Shown here piece by piece: positions 1-13,000 of a stretch of DNA of 33,833 nucleotides. Where the stretch lies: NCBI GenBank assembly GCA_003140075.1, contig PLIO01000243.1, positions 1 to 33,833 of the forward strand. The letters run 5' to 3'. This DNA is from Acidobacteriaceae bacterium. GTDB lineage: Bacteria > Acidobacteriota > Terriglobia > Terriglobales > Acidobacteriaceae. Both the position numbers and the translations under genes were made by a program. Numbering within the stretch: the first letter of the stretch is position 1; every line of letters starts with the position of its first letter. The notes beneath the pieces were generated by a model. It had not been told where the DNA came from. It did not search any database and saw nothing but the letters and a program-made list of their open reading frames with translations.

Positions 1-3000
1 CAGCACCAGCGTATTCACGAAAAACCCGATCAGTCCCTCGATTTCTTCGCGATTGCGATTGGCAACCGGCGTTCCCACCGCCATCTCCCGCTGCCCTGTG
101 TACCTCCACAGCAGCACCTGCCATAACGCCATCAGTACCATGAACACTGTCGCATTCTGCTCCCGCGCCATCTTCTTCAGCCCTCGGCTCAGTTCCGAAG
201 GCAACTCCCGCGCGACAAATCCGCCTACACTCCGCTCCGGCACGGAGCGTTCATAGTCGCCCGGAAGCTCCAGCCGCGGCACACCCGCTAGTTGCTTCAC
301 CCAATACTTCAACTCCACCTGCAGAGCCTCTCCTTGCGTCCACTCCCGCTGCCACACCGCATAGTCGGCGTACTGTATCTTGAGCTCGGGTAACTGACAC
401 TCTTGGCCCGTTTGGTATGCCTCATATAGCGACCGCAACTCGCGCGCCAAAACTGCCATAGACCACCCGTCACAAACGATGTGGTGCATCGTCACTTGCA
501 GTATGTGACTAAGATCGTTCAGGTGTATGAGCAGTCCGCGCAGTAGTGGTCCTTGATTCAGATCAAACTTTTCACGCTCATTGTTGCCCAGCAATTCTCC
601 AACGCTTACGTTTTGCTCGTCGGCTGCCAAATCCTCAAGATTTTCTTGCCGCAATTGCAGGGCTTCCGCCGGTTTGATTACCTGCACCGCGCGCCCCTCG
701 AAAGCGGGAAAAACAGTCCGCAGCACTTCATGCCGACGCACGATCGCGTTCAGGCTGTGCTGCAGTGCCGCAACATCCAGCATGCCTTCCAGACGAACGG
801 TCACGGGGATGGAATTGCCCGGACGCAACTGTTCAAGAAACCAAAGCCGTTGTTGGGCAAATGACAGCGGTAAGTTTTTGTCTCGCGGCGCCGGCAAGAT
901 GGCAGGAATCTGGCGGCACAGCTCCCGGCGCTGAGCCTCATCGATGATCCCTGCTAGGCCGGCAACGGTGGGTTCTTCGAAGAGTTGCTGAAGCGATACA
1001 TTGATTCCCCAATGTTTTCGGATTCTAGAAATCACTCGCGTGGCCAGCAACGAGTGGCCGCCTAAGTCGAAAAAGTTGTCGCGGATCCCTATGCGCTCAA
1101 TGCCTAATACCTCGGCCCACACAGCGGCAAGCATCTCTTCGATGGGTGTGCGAGGCGCCTCGAACCTCGCGTCTACAAGATTCGAGTCTGGCCGTGGAAG
1201 CGCGCCCCGATCGATCTTTCCGTTGCGCGTAAGAGGCAACGCGTCCAATTTCACGAACGCGCTCGGCACCATGTATTCCGGCAGTTTTGCGCGCAAGTAG
1301 CGGCGTAGGGCGCGGCGATCCGCAACCGGGGGATGTTTCCTCGGTACCACATATGCAATCAGGCTCTCGTTGGCACTATCATCCTTCACCACGACCGCCT
1401 GTTCGACGTCTTCATGTCGCCCCAGAACGGCTTCGATCTCACCCAACTCAATTCGAAAACCGCGGACCTTGACCTGTTGGTCAAGCCGCCCCAGAAACTC
1501 AAGCGCGCCATCGGGCCGCCAGCGCGCCAAGTCGCCCGTCTTGTACAGTCGCTCCCCTCCCTTGTCGCTGAACGGGTTCGCCACAAACTGCTGGGCCGTC
1601 AGTTCAGGGCGATTCAGGTAACCGCGTGCCAGTCCAACTCCTCCTATATATAGCTCGCCCGCAACGCCGACCGGCGCTGGTTCCAGGTCTGCTCCCAGCA
1701 CGTACATCTGAACATTTGCAACCGGTCGACCGATGGGAACGATGGCTTCTTCCGCACTGCGCTCGCATTTCCACCAAGTTGCATCGACCGCTCCCTCAGA
1801 GGGGCCATAAAGATTGTGCAACTCGGCATTCAGCGTGCTATAGAACCGCTCCTGCAACGGTCGGGTCAAGGACTCGGCGCCGCAAAGTACGCTCCGGAGA
1901 CAAGCACATTGCGAAAACTCCGGTATATCCAGCAACATCTGGATGATTGGAGGAGGAGACTGGAAGACGGTGATCTTGTGCTTCAGCAATTCACCGGCTA
2001 CGTAGTGCAGATCCTCAGTGGGCCCTGTGGATAGGATCAGGCGGGCACCCGCTACTAACGGTCCCCAAATCTCCCAGACCGAAGGATCAAAGCTAATTGA
2101 TATTCTTTGAAGAATCCTGTCCGACAATCCCAAGGGGAACGTCGCCTGTCGCCACAAAAGATGGTTGCGCAGCCCGCCATGCGTGTTCATGGCGCCTTTT
2201 GGTTTTCCGGTAGAGCCTGAAGTGTAGATGACATAGGCCAGATCTTCCGGTGACAGACTTACACGCGGCGATTGCCAGCCTTTGCTTGCAATACCCGGCC
2301 CGTCGCGGTCGAGGCAAACAACCCTGGCTCGATACTGCGGCAGTCTTGGAAGTAGTTTCTCCCGCGTGAGCATAACTGCGGGCTGGGCATCCTCCAGCAT
2401 CATTTTCAATCTTTCTTCGGGATAAGTCGTATCCAGAGGAACATAAGCCGCACCTGCCTTCATAATTCCAATCAGCGACACCACCATTTCACATGAACGC
2501 TCGACAAATACAGCGATCAGGCTCCCTCGATTTACTCCCATCTCCTTCAGATAGTTCGCCAGCTGGTTGGCTTTTTGATTGAGCTCCCGATAGCTGAGTA
2601 CGTTCTCACCACACTCTAATGCGGTTTCTTCTGGAGTACGGTCCGCCTGGTCCTCAAACAATTGATGAGCATACTTGCCACGGGGATAGGGAGTGAATGT
2701 ACTGTTCCAGCCGCGAAGCGTTTGCATTTGTGCGTTCTGGTCCAGCAGGGAAAGCGAGCCTAGTGGATGATTCGATGATTCCGGAATCCGCCCTAACAAA
2801 TTCGCAACTTCCGCCAGCATCCGATCCATTGCGGCTCCGTCGTAGCGAGTGCGGTCGTATCCGATCTGCAGCTTTAGGTGATCTGATTCCAGGCTGGCTG
2901 CCAGAACTATCCCGTAATTTGTTTGCGTTGCCCGCTTGATATCGGTGACTCGTAGACCGGCATCTGCTCTTATCTGCTGTAGGGAATAGCTGACAGGATA

Positions 3001-4083
3001 GTTTTCGAAGACGACTATCGTTTCAAACAGCGGCCGGCCACTGCCCACCTCGCTCCATCCTTGCACGGCCGCGAGCGGGCTGTATTCATACTCACGCGCC
3101 TCCGCTTGTGCATTCTGAAGCTCTTGCAACCAGCACAGTACGGATTTCTCTTTCTCAAACTGCGTGCGGACAGGCAGCGTGTTGATGAATAACCCGACCA
3201 GTTTATCCATGCCTGGAACATCCGCAGGACGGCCCGCTACGGTCGCGCCAAAAACGACGTCGTCGCCTCCGCTGTAGCGAGACAAGAAAACCGCCCAGGC
3301 CCCCTGCAGAATGGCGTTCAGCGTGAGCTGATTTTGCATTGCCCAATTCCGCAATACACGCGTTTCTTCCCCCGAAAGTTCGTAGTAGACTTCGCCCGAG
3401 ACAGCCGTTTGTCCGTTTTCTGCAGCCGCCGGGGTCAGTTGCCTAATGCCGACCGCCGTGGGAGTTCGAAAACCTCGTAGCTTGTTTCTCCAAAACCTCT
3501 CCGCTCGCTTAAGATCTTGCCGTTTGCGCCAATGCACGTATTCTTTATAGTTCGCCGGTGGCGGCAATTTTGCTTCACGGCCTTCCCGGAACGCCAGGTA
3601 GCAATCAAATACTTCTCCGAGCACTATCGCGAGCGACCATCCATCGATCAATAAATGATGGTGTAGCCATTCGAATTCGTATTCTTCTTCTCCGATCTGA
3701 AAAAGCGTGAGTTTCATCAACGGAGCTTGGTCCAGCTGGAATCCGTTCTTTCGCTCTCGCGCGAGGCGCTCTTTCATTTCTTTTTGCGCGGCCTCGCGGG
3801 GTTTCTGGCGCCAGTCCAGCCGCTCAATCTGTACCCTTACGCCCAGTTGTATGACTTGTACGGGTTCCTTTACGCCGTCCCACACGAAACTGCTGCGCAA
3901 TGCACAATGGCGGTCTACTACATATTGCCAACTCCTTTCGAACTCACTCACATCCAGGCGGCCTCGGAGTCGACAGCTTAAGTGCTCCACGTAGATGCCA
4001 CTCTCGGGTGCATAAAGGCTGTGGAAGAGCATGCCTTCCTGCATGGACGTCACCGGATAAATTGTTTCCAGTTTCACGCTCAT
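1..4083 (-). CDS. Non-ribosomal peptide synthetase 2, C-A-PCP-C, 3' end outside window
   Basis: This is the N-terminal 1361 residues of an NRPS; no stop codon is reached before the left edge. Domains by residue: C about 1-430, with HHHLLIDGWS near 141; A about 470-980, with YTSGSTGKPKG near 617; PCP with the phosphopantetheine Ser at 1011 in GGHSL; second C from about 1070, with HHIVCDGWS near 1203. The first C opens with a PVTSMQEGMLFHS-type motif, which is typical of DCL domains, and it fits the epimerase that ends NRPS 1. The A-domain pocket read by eye is D-P-W-Q-L-G-L-V-D-(K). The nearest pattern I recall is glutamine, but this is weak. The start ATG overlaps the upstream NRPS stop as ATGA, so the two genes are probably translationally coupled. 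The second C domain has a slightly shortened N-terminal segment after LEQLRPGN. No termination domain is visible. Confidence 0.96.
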   Translation of the reverse strand, partial: MSVKLETIYPVTSMQEGMLFHSLYAPESGIYVEHLSCRLRGRLDVSEFERSWQYVVDRHCALRSSFVWDGVKEPVQVIQLGVRVQIERLDWRQKPREAAQKEMKERLARERKNGFQLDQAPLMKLTLFQIGEEEYEFEWLHHHLLIDGWSLAIVLGEVFDCYLAFREGREAKLPPPANYKEYVHWRKRQDLKRAERFWRNKLRGFRTPTAVGIRQLTPAAAENGQTAVSGEVYYELSGEETRVLRNWAMQNQLTLNAILQGAWAVFLSRYSGGDDVVFGATVAGRPADVPGMDKLVGLFINTLPVRTQFEKEKSVLCWLQELQNAQAEAREYEYSPLAAVQGWSEVGSGRPLFETIVVFENYPVSYSLQQIRADAGLRVTDIKRATQTNYGIVLAASLESDHLKLQIGYDRTRYDGAAMDRMLAEVANLLGRIPESSNHPLGSLSLLDQNAQMQTLRGWNSTFTPYPRGKYAHQLFEDQADRTPEETALECGENVLSYRELNQKANQLANYLKEMGVNRGSLIAVFVERSCEMVVSLIGIMKAGAAYVPLDTTYPEERLKMMLEDAQPAVMLTREKLLPRLPQYRARVVCLDRDGPGIASKGWQSPRVSLSPEDLAYVIYTSGSTGKPKGAMNTHGGLRNHLLWRQATFPLGLSDRILQRISISFDPSVWEIWGPLVAGARLILSTGPTEDLHYVAGELLKHKITVFQSPPPIIQMLLDIPEFSQCACLRSVLCGAESLTRPLQERFYSTLNAELHNLYGPSEGAVDATWWKCERSAEEAIVPIGRPVANVQMYVLGADLEPAPVGVAGELYIGGVGLARGYLNRPELTAQQFVANPFSDKGGERLYKTGDLARWRPDGALEFLGRLDQQVKVRGFRIELGEIEAVLGRHEDVEQAVVVKDDSANESLIAYVVPRKHPPVADRRALRRYLRAKLPEYMVPSAFVKLDALPLTRNGKIDRGALPRPDSNLVDARFEAPRTPIEEMLAAVWAEVLGIERIGIRDNFFDLGGHSLLATRVISRIRKHWGINVSLQQLFEEPTVAGLAGIIDEAQRRELCRQIPAILPAPRDKNLPLSFAQQRLWFLEQLRPGNSIPVTVRLEGMLDVAALQHSLNAIVRRHEVLRTVFPAFEGRAVQVIKPAEALQLRQENLEDLAADEQNVSVGELLGNNEREKFDLNQGPLLRGLLIHLNDLSHILQVTMHHIVCDGWSMAVLARELRSLYEAYQTGQECQLPELKIQYADYAVWQREWTQGEALQVELKYWVKQLAGVPRLELPGDYERSVPERSVGGFVARELPSELSRGLKKMAREQNATVFMVLMALWQVLLWRYTGQREMAVGTPVANRNREEIEGLIGFFVNTLVL

Positions 4084-7000
4084 GCGAGTGCGTCTTTCAT
4101 TTTGGTCATAATAAGGTCAACCTCTTCCTGGCTCAGATCAACTTCGGTGAAATCGGAGGGAGTGGAATTCGTTGACTCCGTTTCGCAGCAGTGCCGAACC
4201 AGGGACCGCAAAGCGGACTGCACCGCTTCCGCCCAAGCCTCGACACGTTGCCGCCGATGTATGCGGGTTCCATAGGTCCAGCTCAGGTAGAGTTGTCCTC
4301 CCAGCACACCGCTGTTTACTTCGATCAAATAAGGTCTGTGGAACCCGGGACTGCGAAGTGTGCCATGGTGTTCGGAAGCCAATCCTTTCAGCAATTCCGA
4401 CCGAAGGAATGCATGGTCGAGTTGTCCCAGATAGTTAAAGAGGATCTCGGGTTTCGCGATCCGAGCAGACTGGCTGCCGGCCAGATAACGAAGAACCCCA
4501 TATCCTATGCCGTGCCGGGGAATCGTTCGCATCTGCGTTTTGATTCGCTGCAGGATTTCGTTCCACTCTTCACGGCCGCTGGCCTGCAAGCGGATTGGAT
4601 ACAAACAAGTAAACCATCCTACCGTCCTGGTCACGTCAACGTCGGCGCGCAAACTCTCGCGGCCATGCCCTTCAATATCCACAAGTATGTTCGCCAAACC
4701 TGTGGCTTCGGACAGTCCTTGTATGAAAGCAGCAAGGATCGACTCATTAGCTGCGACTTTGTGGCTGGCTGGAATCTCTTGTAGGATGCTGTACGTCTCT
4801 TTCTTGCCCAGCCAGTAAGTCACTGTCTCGGCCCACTTCTCAAGATTCTGTTGCGCGTCGGCGTCACGCGGAAGCATTTCGCTCTCGCCTGCCGCGATCT
4901 CATTCCAGTAAGCGCTTTCGAGAAGCAGTTCGTCCGACGATGCGTACAATTGCAACGATTCTGCCCACTGTTTGAATGAGGTGGTTTTCCTCCGAAGACG
5001 GGGTTTGTTTCCGTTGATAATCGACAGATAGATCGTTTCCATGTCGTGAAGCAGAAGCTGCCACGAAACAGCGTCTGTGGCCAAGTGGTGAAGTATCAGC
5101 AGCAGACGCTGACCTTTTCTCAATTCCATCAATACGACGCGCAGGAGCGGTCCCTGCTCCAAATTCAGACTCGCCTGCCATTGCTCCGCTTCCCTGGAAA
5201 TGGCGCCGCTTTCCAGTTCCGGTTTCACCCCACTCAGATCGATCCAGGAAACCACATCTCTAACGTCCTCTCCGAGGTTCTCCTGTCTCCATTCCGCCTC
5301 CTGTTTCCGGAATCTCGTCCGTAGCGCATCGTGATGTCCAACTAGAACCTGTATGGTTTGTTCAAGCAGATCCCGGTCTAATTTGCGCTTTGGTTCCAAA
5401 AGAACCGCCTGATTAAAGTGACTCGGATTGTCCGACGGCTGCTCAAGAAACCATTTCTGAATCGGGGTTAGCGGCACCTGACCCTCGATTCTTCCCTGTT
5501 CGGCGTTCACTGCGACTGTCTTGCCGGCCAATTGCGCCAACTCCGCAATTGTCTGAAACTCGAACATGTTTCTGGAGGTCAGCGGCAAGCCGCACTCATT
5601 TGCGCGTGCGATGATTTCGATGCTGAGGATAGAATCTCCCCCCAGTTCGAAGAAGTTATCGTGGATACCCACGCGCGACACACTCAGAACCTCCGCCCAG
5701 ATATCCGCAAGCAGCTCTTGAGTGGCAGTCTGCGGTGCTACATAAGTGCGCTCCATTTCATCGTCTCTTTGCTCCGGAGGCGGAAGCAACTTATGGTCGA
5801 TCTTGCCGCTGTCATTCAGCGGAAATGCATCCAGATATACAAATGCGCCGGGCACCATGTACTCCGGCAGTTGCTGTCTCAGATACTCCCTTAGATCGCT
5901 TTGATTCGCGCTTGCCCCGGCATGAGAAACCACATACCCCACCAGGCGCCGGTCTCCGGTTCTGTCTTCCCGCACTCTCACGAGCGCCTGCTTTATGGTC
6001 TTGTGTCGCTGCAGAACCGCCTCAATTTCACCTAATTCAATACGGAGTCCGCGGATCTTTACCTGATGATCGATGCGGCCCACATACTCGATAACGCCGT
6101 CAGCACGCCACCGTGCAAGATCTCCCGTCTTGTACAACCGCTCCCCGCCACCGCTTCCGAAGGGATTGGCAATAAAGCGTTCCGCAGTGAGTTCGGGCCG
6201 GTTCAGATAACCACGCGCTACCCCGATGCCCGCGATATACAGGTCGCCGGTCACACCAGTAGGCACAGGCGACATCCATTCATCCAGAATGTACAGCCGC
6301 ATGTTCGCGATAGGGCGTCCGATGGGCACTGAGGCATTGGAGCGGCCCCGCTCACACTGCCAGAAACTCACGTCAACGGCCGCTTCCGTAGGTCCGTATA
6401 AGTTGTGCAATTCCGCATCGGACTTCGCGAAGAAACGTTCCTGCAGTTCGACGGAGAGGGCCTCTCCGCTACTTATCACGCGCCGCAAGCTGGCGCAGCG
6501 TTCCAATCCGCCATCCTGCACAAATGCGTTCAGCATCGAGGGCACGAAATGCAGAGTTGTGATTTGCCTGGTTGCAATTACTTCCGCCAGATAGCGGCTG
6601 TCGCGGTGCCCGTCGGGGCGGGCCATGATCAACCTGGCCCCGGCGATCAAGGGCCAGAAAAATTCCCAGACTGAGACATCAAAACTAGGCGTGGTTTTTT
6701 GCAGAACATGGTCGTGTGCCCCCAAGCGGTAAGCTTCCTGCATCCACAACAAGCGGTTGAGAACCCCGCCGTGCGTATTGATCGCACCTTTGGGAGTGCC
6801 GGTCGAACCGGATGTATAAATGACATAGATGCTGTTTTGTGGATCGATTGCGGTTTCCAGATTCTGGTCACTTTGTTCAGCGATTTCCTCCCAATCACGA
6901 TCCAGACATATCACGCCGGAACGGGAGGGCAAGAGGTGCAGAAACCGCTCCTGGATCAGAATCACCGGCGCCTGCGCGTCTCCAAGCATGAATGACAGCC

Positions 7001-10000
7001 GCTCTTTGGGATAGGCAGGATCGATGGGAACATATGCTCCTCCCGTTTTCATAATGCCTACGAGCGCTATCATCAGCTCCAAAGAACGCTCCAAACAGAT
7101 AGCGACGCGCACCTCGGCGCCTACTCCCAACACCCTGAGCTGGCGTGCGAGTTGATTCGCTTTGGTGTTCAGCTGGCAGTAGCTTAGCTGCTGCCGTTCA
7201 TATTCGACCGCTGTGGCTTCGGGAGTCCGCATTGCTTGTTGCTCAAATAGTTCGTGAATGCACCTGTATCCGTCATACTCCCGCCCCGTCTGGTTCCATT
7301 CATGCAGAACTTGCTGTCTTTCCTCCTCTCCTAACATCGACAAGGCGCCGATGGCCTGCTGCGGGTCCGATATGATCGCGGCTACCAACTCTTGGTAATG
7401 GCCTAGCAATCTCTGGATGGTTGGGGGATTGAACAACTGCTTTCTATACTTCGCCGCAATTAGAAGTCCTTCGGCGGTTTCCGTAACCTCGAGGACTAGA
7501 TCGAACTGTGCCGCGAGCTCCTCGTTCGCGAGTCTGCTTACTCGAATTTCCTCTCCCAGATCCAGTTCGGGCAACGGGGCGTTCTGCATCACGAACATCA
7601 CCTGGAATAGAGGAGTTTGACTAAGAGTTCGCTCCGGATGGACTTCCTCGACCAGCTTCTCAAATGGCACATCCTGATTTCCGAAAGCGTCTATCGATAT
7701 CTGGCTCACTTCACGAAGCAACTCACGGAACGTCCTGCTGCCGGAGCCCATGGGAGTGCGCAGAACAAGGGTATTTACAAAGAATCCGATTAACGGCTCA
7801 AGCTCTTCCAAATTTCGTCCGGCGATCGGGGTGCCTACGGCGATGTCAGTTTGGCCGCTATACCGCCATAACAGGACATTGAAGGCGCTCAGCAACGTCA
7901 TGAACAAAGTAACGTTGTTTTCGGCGCTGATCTTCTTCAGTTGGTGTTGCACTTCTTTGTTGGTCAGACGCGTCTCGCCCCGCCCGGCATGGCTCGCTGC
8001 TCTACCGCGCGGATGATCGGTCGGCAGTTGCAACACTTCCAATCCAGCCAACTGCTTTTGCCAGTAAGCGCGTTGCTGATCAATCGCGCCGTTTTCGACC
8101 CATTCTCGTTGCCAGACCGCGTAATCTCCGAACTGGAACGGAAGATCGGGAAGGATAGGCGTGCGGTTTTCCCGGTAGGCGCGGTAGGAAACGGCAACCT
8201 CTCGCACCATTATTCCCAGGGACCAGCCATCTGAAATGATGTGGTGCATGGTCAACTGAAGCACATGTTCATGCGGCCCGAGACTCACGATCAGGCAGCG
8301 GAGCAGTGGCCCCTTTGCCAAATCAAATTCCGCGCTGTGTTCCTGCCGTAGCAACTCTCGCATCCGCGATTCGGCTTCAACCGGCGGCGACTCGTGCAGG
8401 TCAATCCGCTGGACAATTAGCGGGCCGCTGTCTTGTGCAACTTGGATTGCACGGCTCCCCACCACAGGGAACGTGGTGCGCAGGATCTCGTGACGCCGAA
8501 TCACGAAGATGAAACTATCTGTCAGAGCTTGTATGTCGAGTGGTCCCTCTAAACGGATAGCTGCCGTAATGTGATACGCGCCTGAACCTTTCTCCAAATG
8601 CTCGAGGAACCAAAGCCGTTGTTGACCATAAGACAGCGGGGCTCCGCATTCGCGTCTTCTCGAACCAAGCGTGGGCAAAGCAACTCCCCGTTGTTCTCTT
8701 TCTTGCGACTGAATTTGCCGCGCCAAGTCCGCAACCGTCTGGCACTTAAATACAGTCTTAACTGGAATTTCCACGCCCCACAGTTTGCGGATTCGCGATA
8801 CTAACCGCGTGGCTAAAAGCGAATGCCCGCCTGATTCAAAGAAGTTATCGTGAACTCCCACTCGCCGTACCCCGAGTACTTCCCGCCACGCTTCGACAAG
8901 CATTTCCTCCACTGCCGTGCGCGGGCTTCCTGGTTCAGGGTCGAATTCCCGATCGCTCAAGCCGACAGATGGAAGCTGGCGGCGTTCAATTTTTCCATTT
9001 GCTGTTCTGGGTAAGGCCTCTAACTGCACAAAAGCGCTGGGGACCATATACTCCGGCAACTTCGCTTTAGCAAACGCCCTCAAAGAAACATCGACATTTG
9101 CGTTCTTACCGTTCGAGCCTGTGACCACATAGGCCACCAAGCGCTTGTCGTCGGTTTTATACTCCCGCAACACAACGACCGTCTGTTTGACGGAATCATG
9201 TTGTTCCAGCACGGCTTCAATCTCGCCCAGTTCGACGCGGAAACCTCGAACCTTTACCTGCTGATCCATTCTTCCCAGAAACTCAATTGTGCCGTTCTCA
9301 GTCCACCGAACCAGATCGCCTGTTTTGTATAACCTTTCTCCTCGCGCGTCGCTGAAAGGGTCGGCAACGAATTTCTCAGCCGTTAGCTCAGGCTGATTTG
9401 TGTATCCACGTGCCAGCCCCGTACCTCCGATCAACAACTCTCCAGGCACTCCCACTGGGGCGGGCTGCATGTTTGCATTAAGCACATACACCCGCGTGTT
9501 AGCCAGGGGACGGCCAATGGGAATCGATTTCTCGGACGCTCGAACCTCGTGGGCCAGGGAATAGATTGTGGTTTCGGTCGGGCCGTACCCATTCAACAGG
9601 GACTCGCTTTTCGACCGCAGTTCGTGCGCCAACTCCGCCGAGAGCGCTTCGCCGCCGCACAGCACGCGAAGACCTCTGTCTCCCGTCCAGTTCTCGGCAA
9701 GAGATCGCCATGTAGCCGGGGTTGCTTGCATAACGTTGGCATGGGACCGAGACAACAAGTCTGCCAGCATCTTGGGATCGACCACTTGCTCGGCCGACGC
9801 AATCACGACCCGTGCGCCGCCTATCAGTGGCAACAGCAATTCCAGCGTCGCTATATCAAAGGACAGCGAAGTCACCGACAGAAGCACGTCGCGGGCGCTG
9901 ATTCCTAGCCTCTTACGGAAAGACCCAAGAACGTTGGTAAGTGCAGAGTGGAGTATCGCCACTCCTTTGGGCTTCCCGGTTGAACCTGAGGTATAAATCA

Positions 10001-13000
10001 CATACGCAATATTTCTCGGCGACACAATTGGACGGAGGTTAGACATCTTTTCCTCATCTAGGTCTCGGCAATCTTCGTTAACCATGATGACTCGTGCCTG
10101 CGTCTCACGCATCCGTTCAGCCCCAATCTCCTGCGTTACGAGCACCAGGAGTGCACCGGAATCACGCAGCATGAAGGTGAGCCGATCCTGCGGGTATGCG
10201 GGATCGAGCGGCAGGTACGCTCCTCCAGCCTTCAGGATGGCCAGCAGTCCAATGAGCATCTCGGGTGATCGTTCCACGCAAATGCCGACCAGCGACTCTG
10301 GACCAACTCCAGATTGCCGCAACCGATGCGCCAATTGATTGGCCCGGCGATTCAAGGTGAAGTAAGTGAGTCCTTGCTCCTCATACTCCACGGCGACAGC
10401 TTCAGGGGAGTATTCCGCTATTTCTTCAAAGATTTCATGAACACATTTATCTGCCGGATCAGTTGCCTCCGTTTGGTTCCACTCCACTAACAGTTCGCGG
10501 CTTTCTGCATCCGCAAGCAACGGCAGTTCGCAGATGTCGCACTCTGGGCCGGTCGCTATCGCCTCCAGCAAGTTCGCGTAATGCCCCGCCATTCGCTCGA
10601 TCGTCGCTACTTCAAATACGTCACTCCGGTACTTAATCGTTACGGCCAGACGGCCCTGCAATTCGGAAACAGTCAGCACCAGATCCAAGTCGGTGGCATT
10701 GTGTTCTACAACCATGGTCTCGAAGTGGATGCCAAAGACTTCTGCCCGAACCCTTTTCTGTCCGGAGGCTACGGCGGCAAGGACCCCATCTGACAATGAT
10801 GTTCCCGTCTGGCTGACGAACATGACCTGAAACAGCGGCGGTCGGTTGAGCCGTTCCGGATGAAGCTTTTCCACAATCAAAGGAAACGGATAGTCCTGGT
10901 GTTCAAAAGCCGAAATCAGGCACTGTGAAACCTGCTTGACGAACCCGCGGTAGCTTTCAGGATCAAACGACTTCAAACGAATAGCGACGGGGTTGACGAA
11001 ATAACCCACTGTACCCGCAAAATCAGCCCGTGTACGCCCAGAAACAGGCGTGCCCACAACCACGTCGTCCTGGTTCGTGTACCGGTGCAACAGCAGTTGA
11101 AATGCCGAAAGCAGAACCGCAAACTTCGTTACTGTGCATTCCTGCGCCACCGTCAGAAGCCGTTCCGAGACCCGCCGATCTATGACGCAATGAACATTTG
11201 CCGCATGATAACTGGGCTCCGCAGGCCATCGGTGGTCCACGGGAAGATCCAGCACCGGCGCCCCAGCAAGCTGCTCTATCCAGTATGTGCATTCCGATTC
11301 CGCCTTTGCAGACTTCAGTCTGTCGTGCTGCCATCTCACGGCCTCGGGGAATTGGCACCGCACCGTAGGCAATTCGCGGGTTTTTAGCTGAAGTTCATTT
11401 TGATAGGCAAGGAACAGCTCCCGCATCAGAATTTCGAGAGACCAGAAATCTGCGACGATGTGATGCAAAACGAGCAACAGGATCTGTTCGCTCCCACCTC
11501 TTTCCAGCATCCTTACCCGAACCAGAGGGCCTTTCTGTAAATCGAACGGGCCATGCGCCTCCTGCTGCACGAGTGCCGAAATCTCCGTCTCCGGCCATCC
11601 GTTCACGTCAATCGCACGAAAGTCCGGCGGTAGCTGCTTTCGAACAATCTGCACCGGTCCTGCGGATGTATCTTCAAAGACAGTGCGCAGAGCAGCATGC
11701 CGCGCCGTCAGAACGTCGAAGGCTTTCTTGAGTAGAGGTTCCTCGATTCTCGTAAGGAGACGAATGCTTCCGAAGATGTTATAGACGGCGCTGTTGGGGA
11801 ATAAACTATGCTGAAACCAAAGCGCCTGCTGGCCGTAAGACAGCGGAATCGCCTCATCGGCAGCAGACGCTTTACAGGAAGGGGCGGCAATGTCTCTGGC
11901 TGCCGGGTATTTGATCTCCCCCAGAATTTCCGCGGCCAATTGTTCAACAGTTACACCTTCGAGAACATCAGCGACAGATAGCGATATGTTGAATTGCTCC
12001 TCTATCGAATGAACCAGCTCAGTAGCCTGTAATGAGTCAAGGCCAAACGACACTATCGGTCGATTGTTCGTCAGATTCGACCGATTGATTCCTCTTTTTC
12101 CCTCCAATCTGGCGAGAAGCCAAGTCTCGATGTATTCCGCATTCGCAGGCAATGACCCAATAGGCTGGGGGTTGTCGGGCGCAACCACGGCGGCCTTCGA
12201 CTCCTGCCACCCCCCCAACACAACCAGCTTGCCTTCAACAAATGCATCGCGGCATGCAGCACGCTGTATCTTTCCACTCGATGTTTTAGGAATTGTTCCT
12301 TTCTTGATGAAGATGATCGCATGGAGGGCAACGCCGTGTACTTCAGCGACTTTATCCCTGACCTTTGCCGCCACGGAATCAATTTCTGGCAGGATGGCGC
12401 GATCCGTCTCCTGTACGACGACCGCGCGTTCCTCTCCTGCAACGGTGACGGAAAAAGCGGCTCCGCAACCAGGACGCAGAGACGGGCAGACGCTTTCGAC
12501 AGCGCTTTCTATATCCTGCGGATAATAGTTCACTCCCCGGATGATAATCAGATCTTTCAGACGTCCCGCAACGAATAGCTCCCCATCCAGTACGAATCCC
12601 AAATCGCCGGTTCGCAGGTAAGTACGTTGCGGCTGGCCTTCGAGCGTCGCCCCAAAGATGGTCTTGCTCTCCTTCGGTCTTCCCCAGTATCCCGTTGCCA
12701 CACTAGGCCCGCTCACCCATATTTCAGCAATTTGTCCCGCGGAACAGGGTTGGAGGCTGGCGGGGTCCACGATGGCGATTTCCTGGTTCACTAAGCTTTG
12801 GCCGCAGCCGACCAGGGTATATTCGTCGGACGGTTCTTCCGGCTTCCCGTCGACACGCCCTTTCCCGACTCCTTTTGCAGAAAGGGTCTTAACTACGGGC
12901 AAAGCGCTCTTTCTCCCGCCGGCAACCATGAGCGTAGCCTCCGCCAGCCCGTAACACGGAAAGAATGCTTCTCGCTTGAACCCACACCTGCTAAAAGCTT

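Noticed and set aside
553..864. Plus-strand open frames across the NRPS genes
   Set aside because: They are antisense shadows of the continuous, motif-rich minus-strand NRPS frames.
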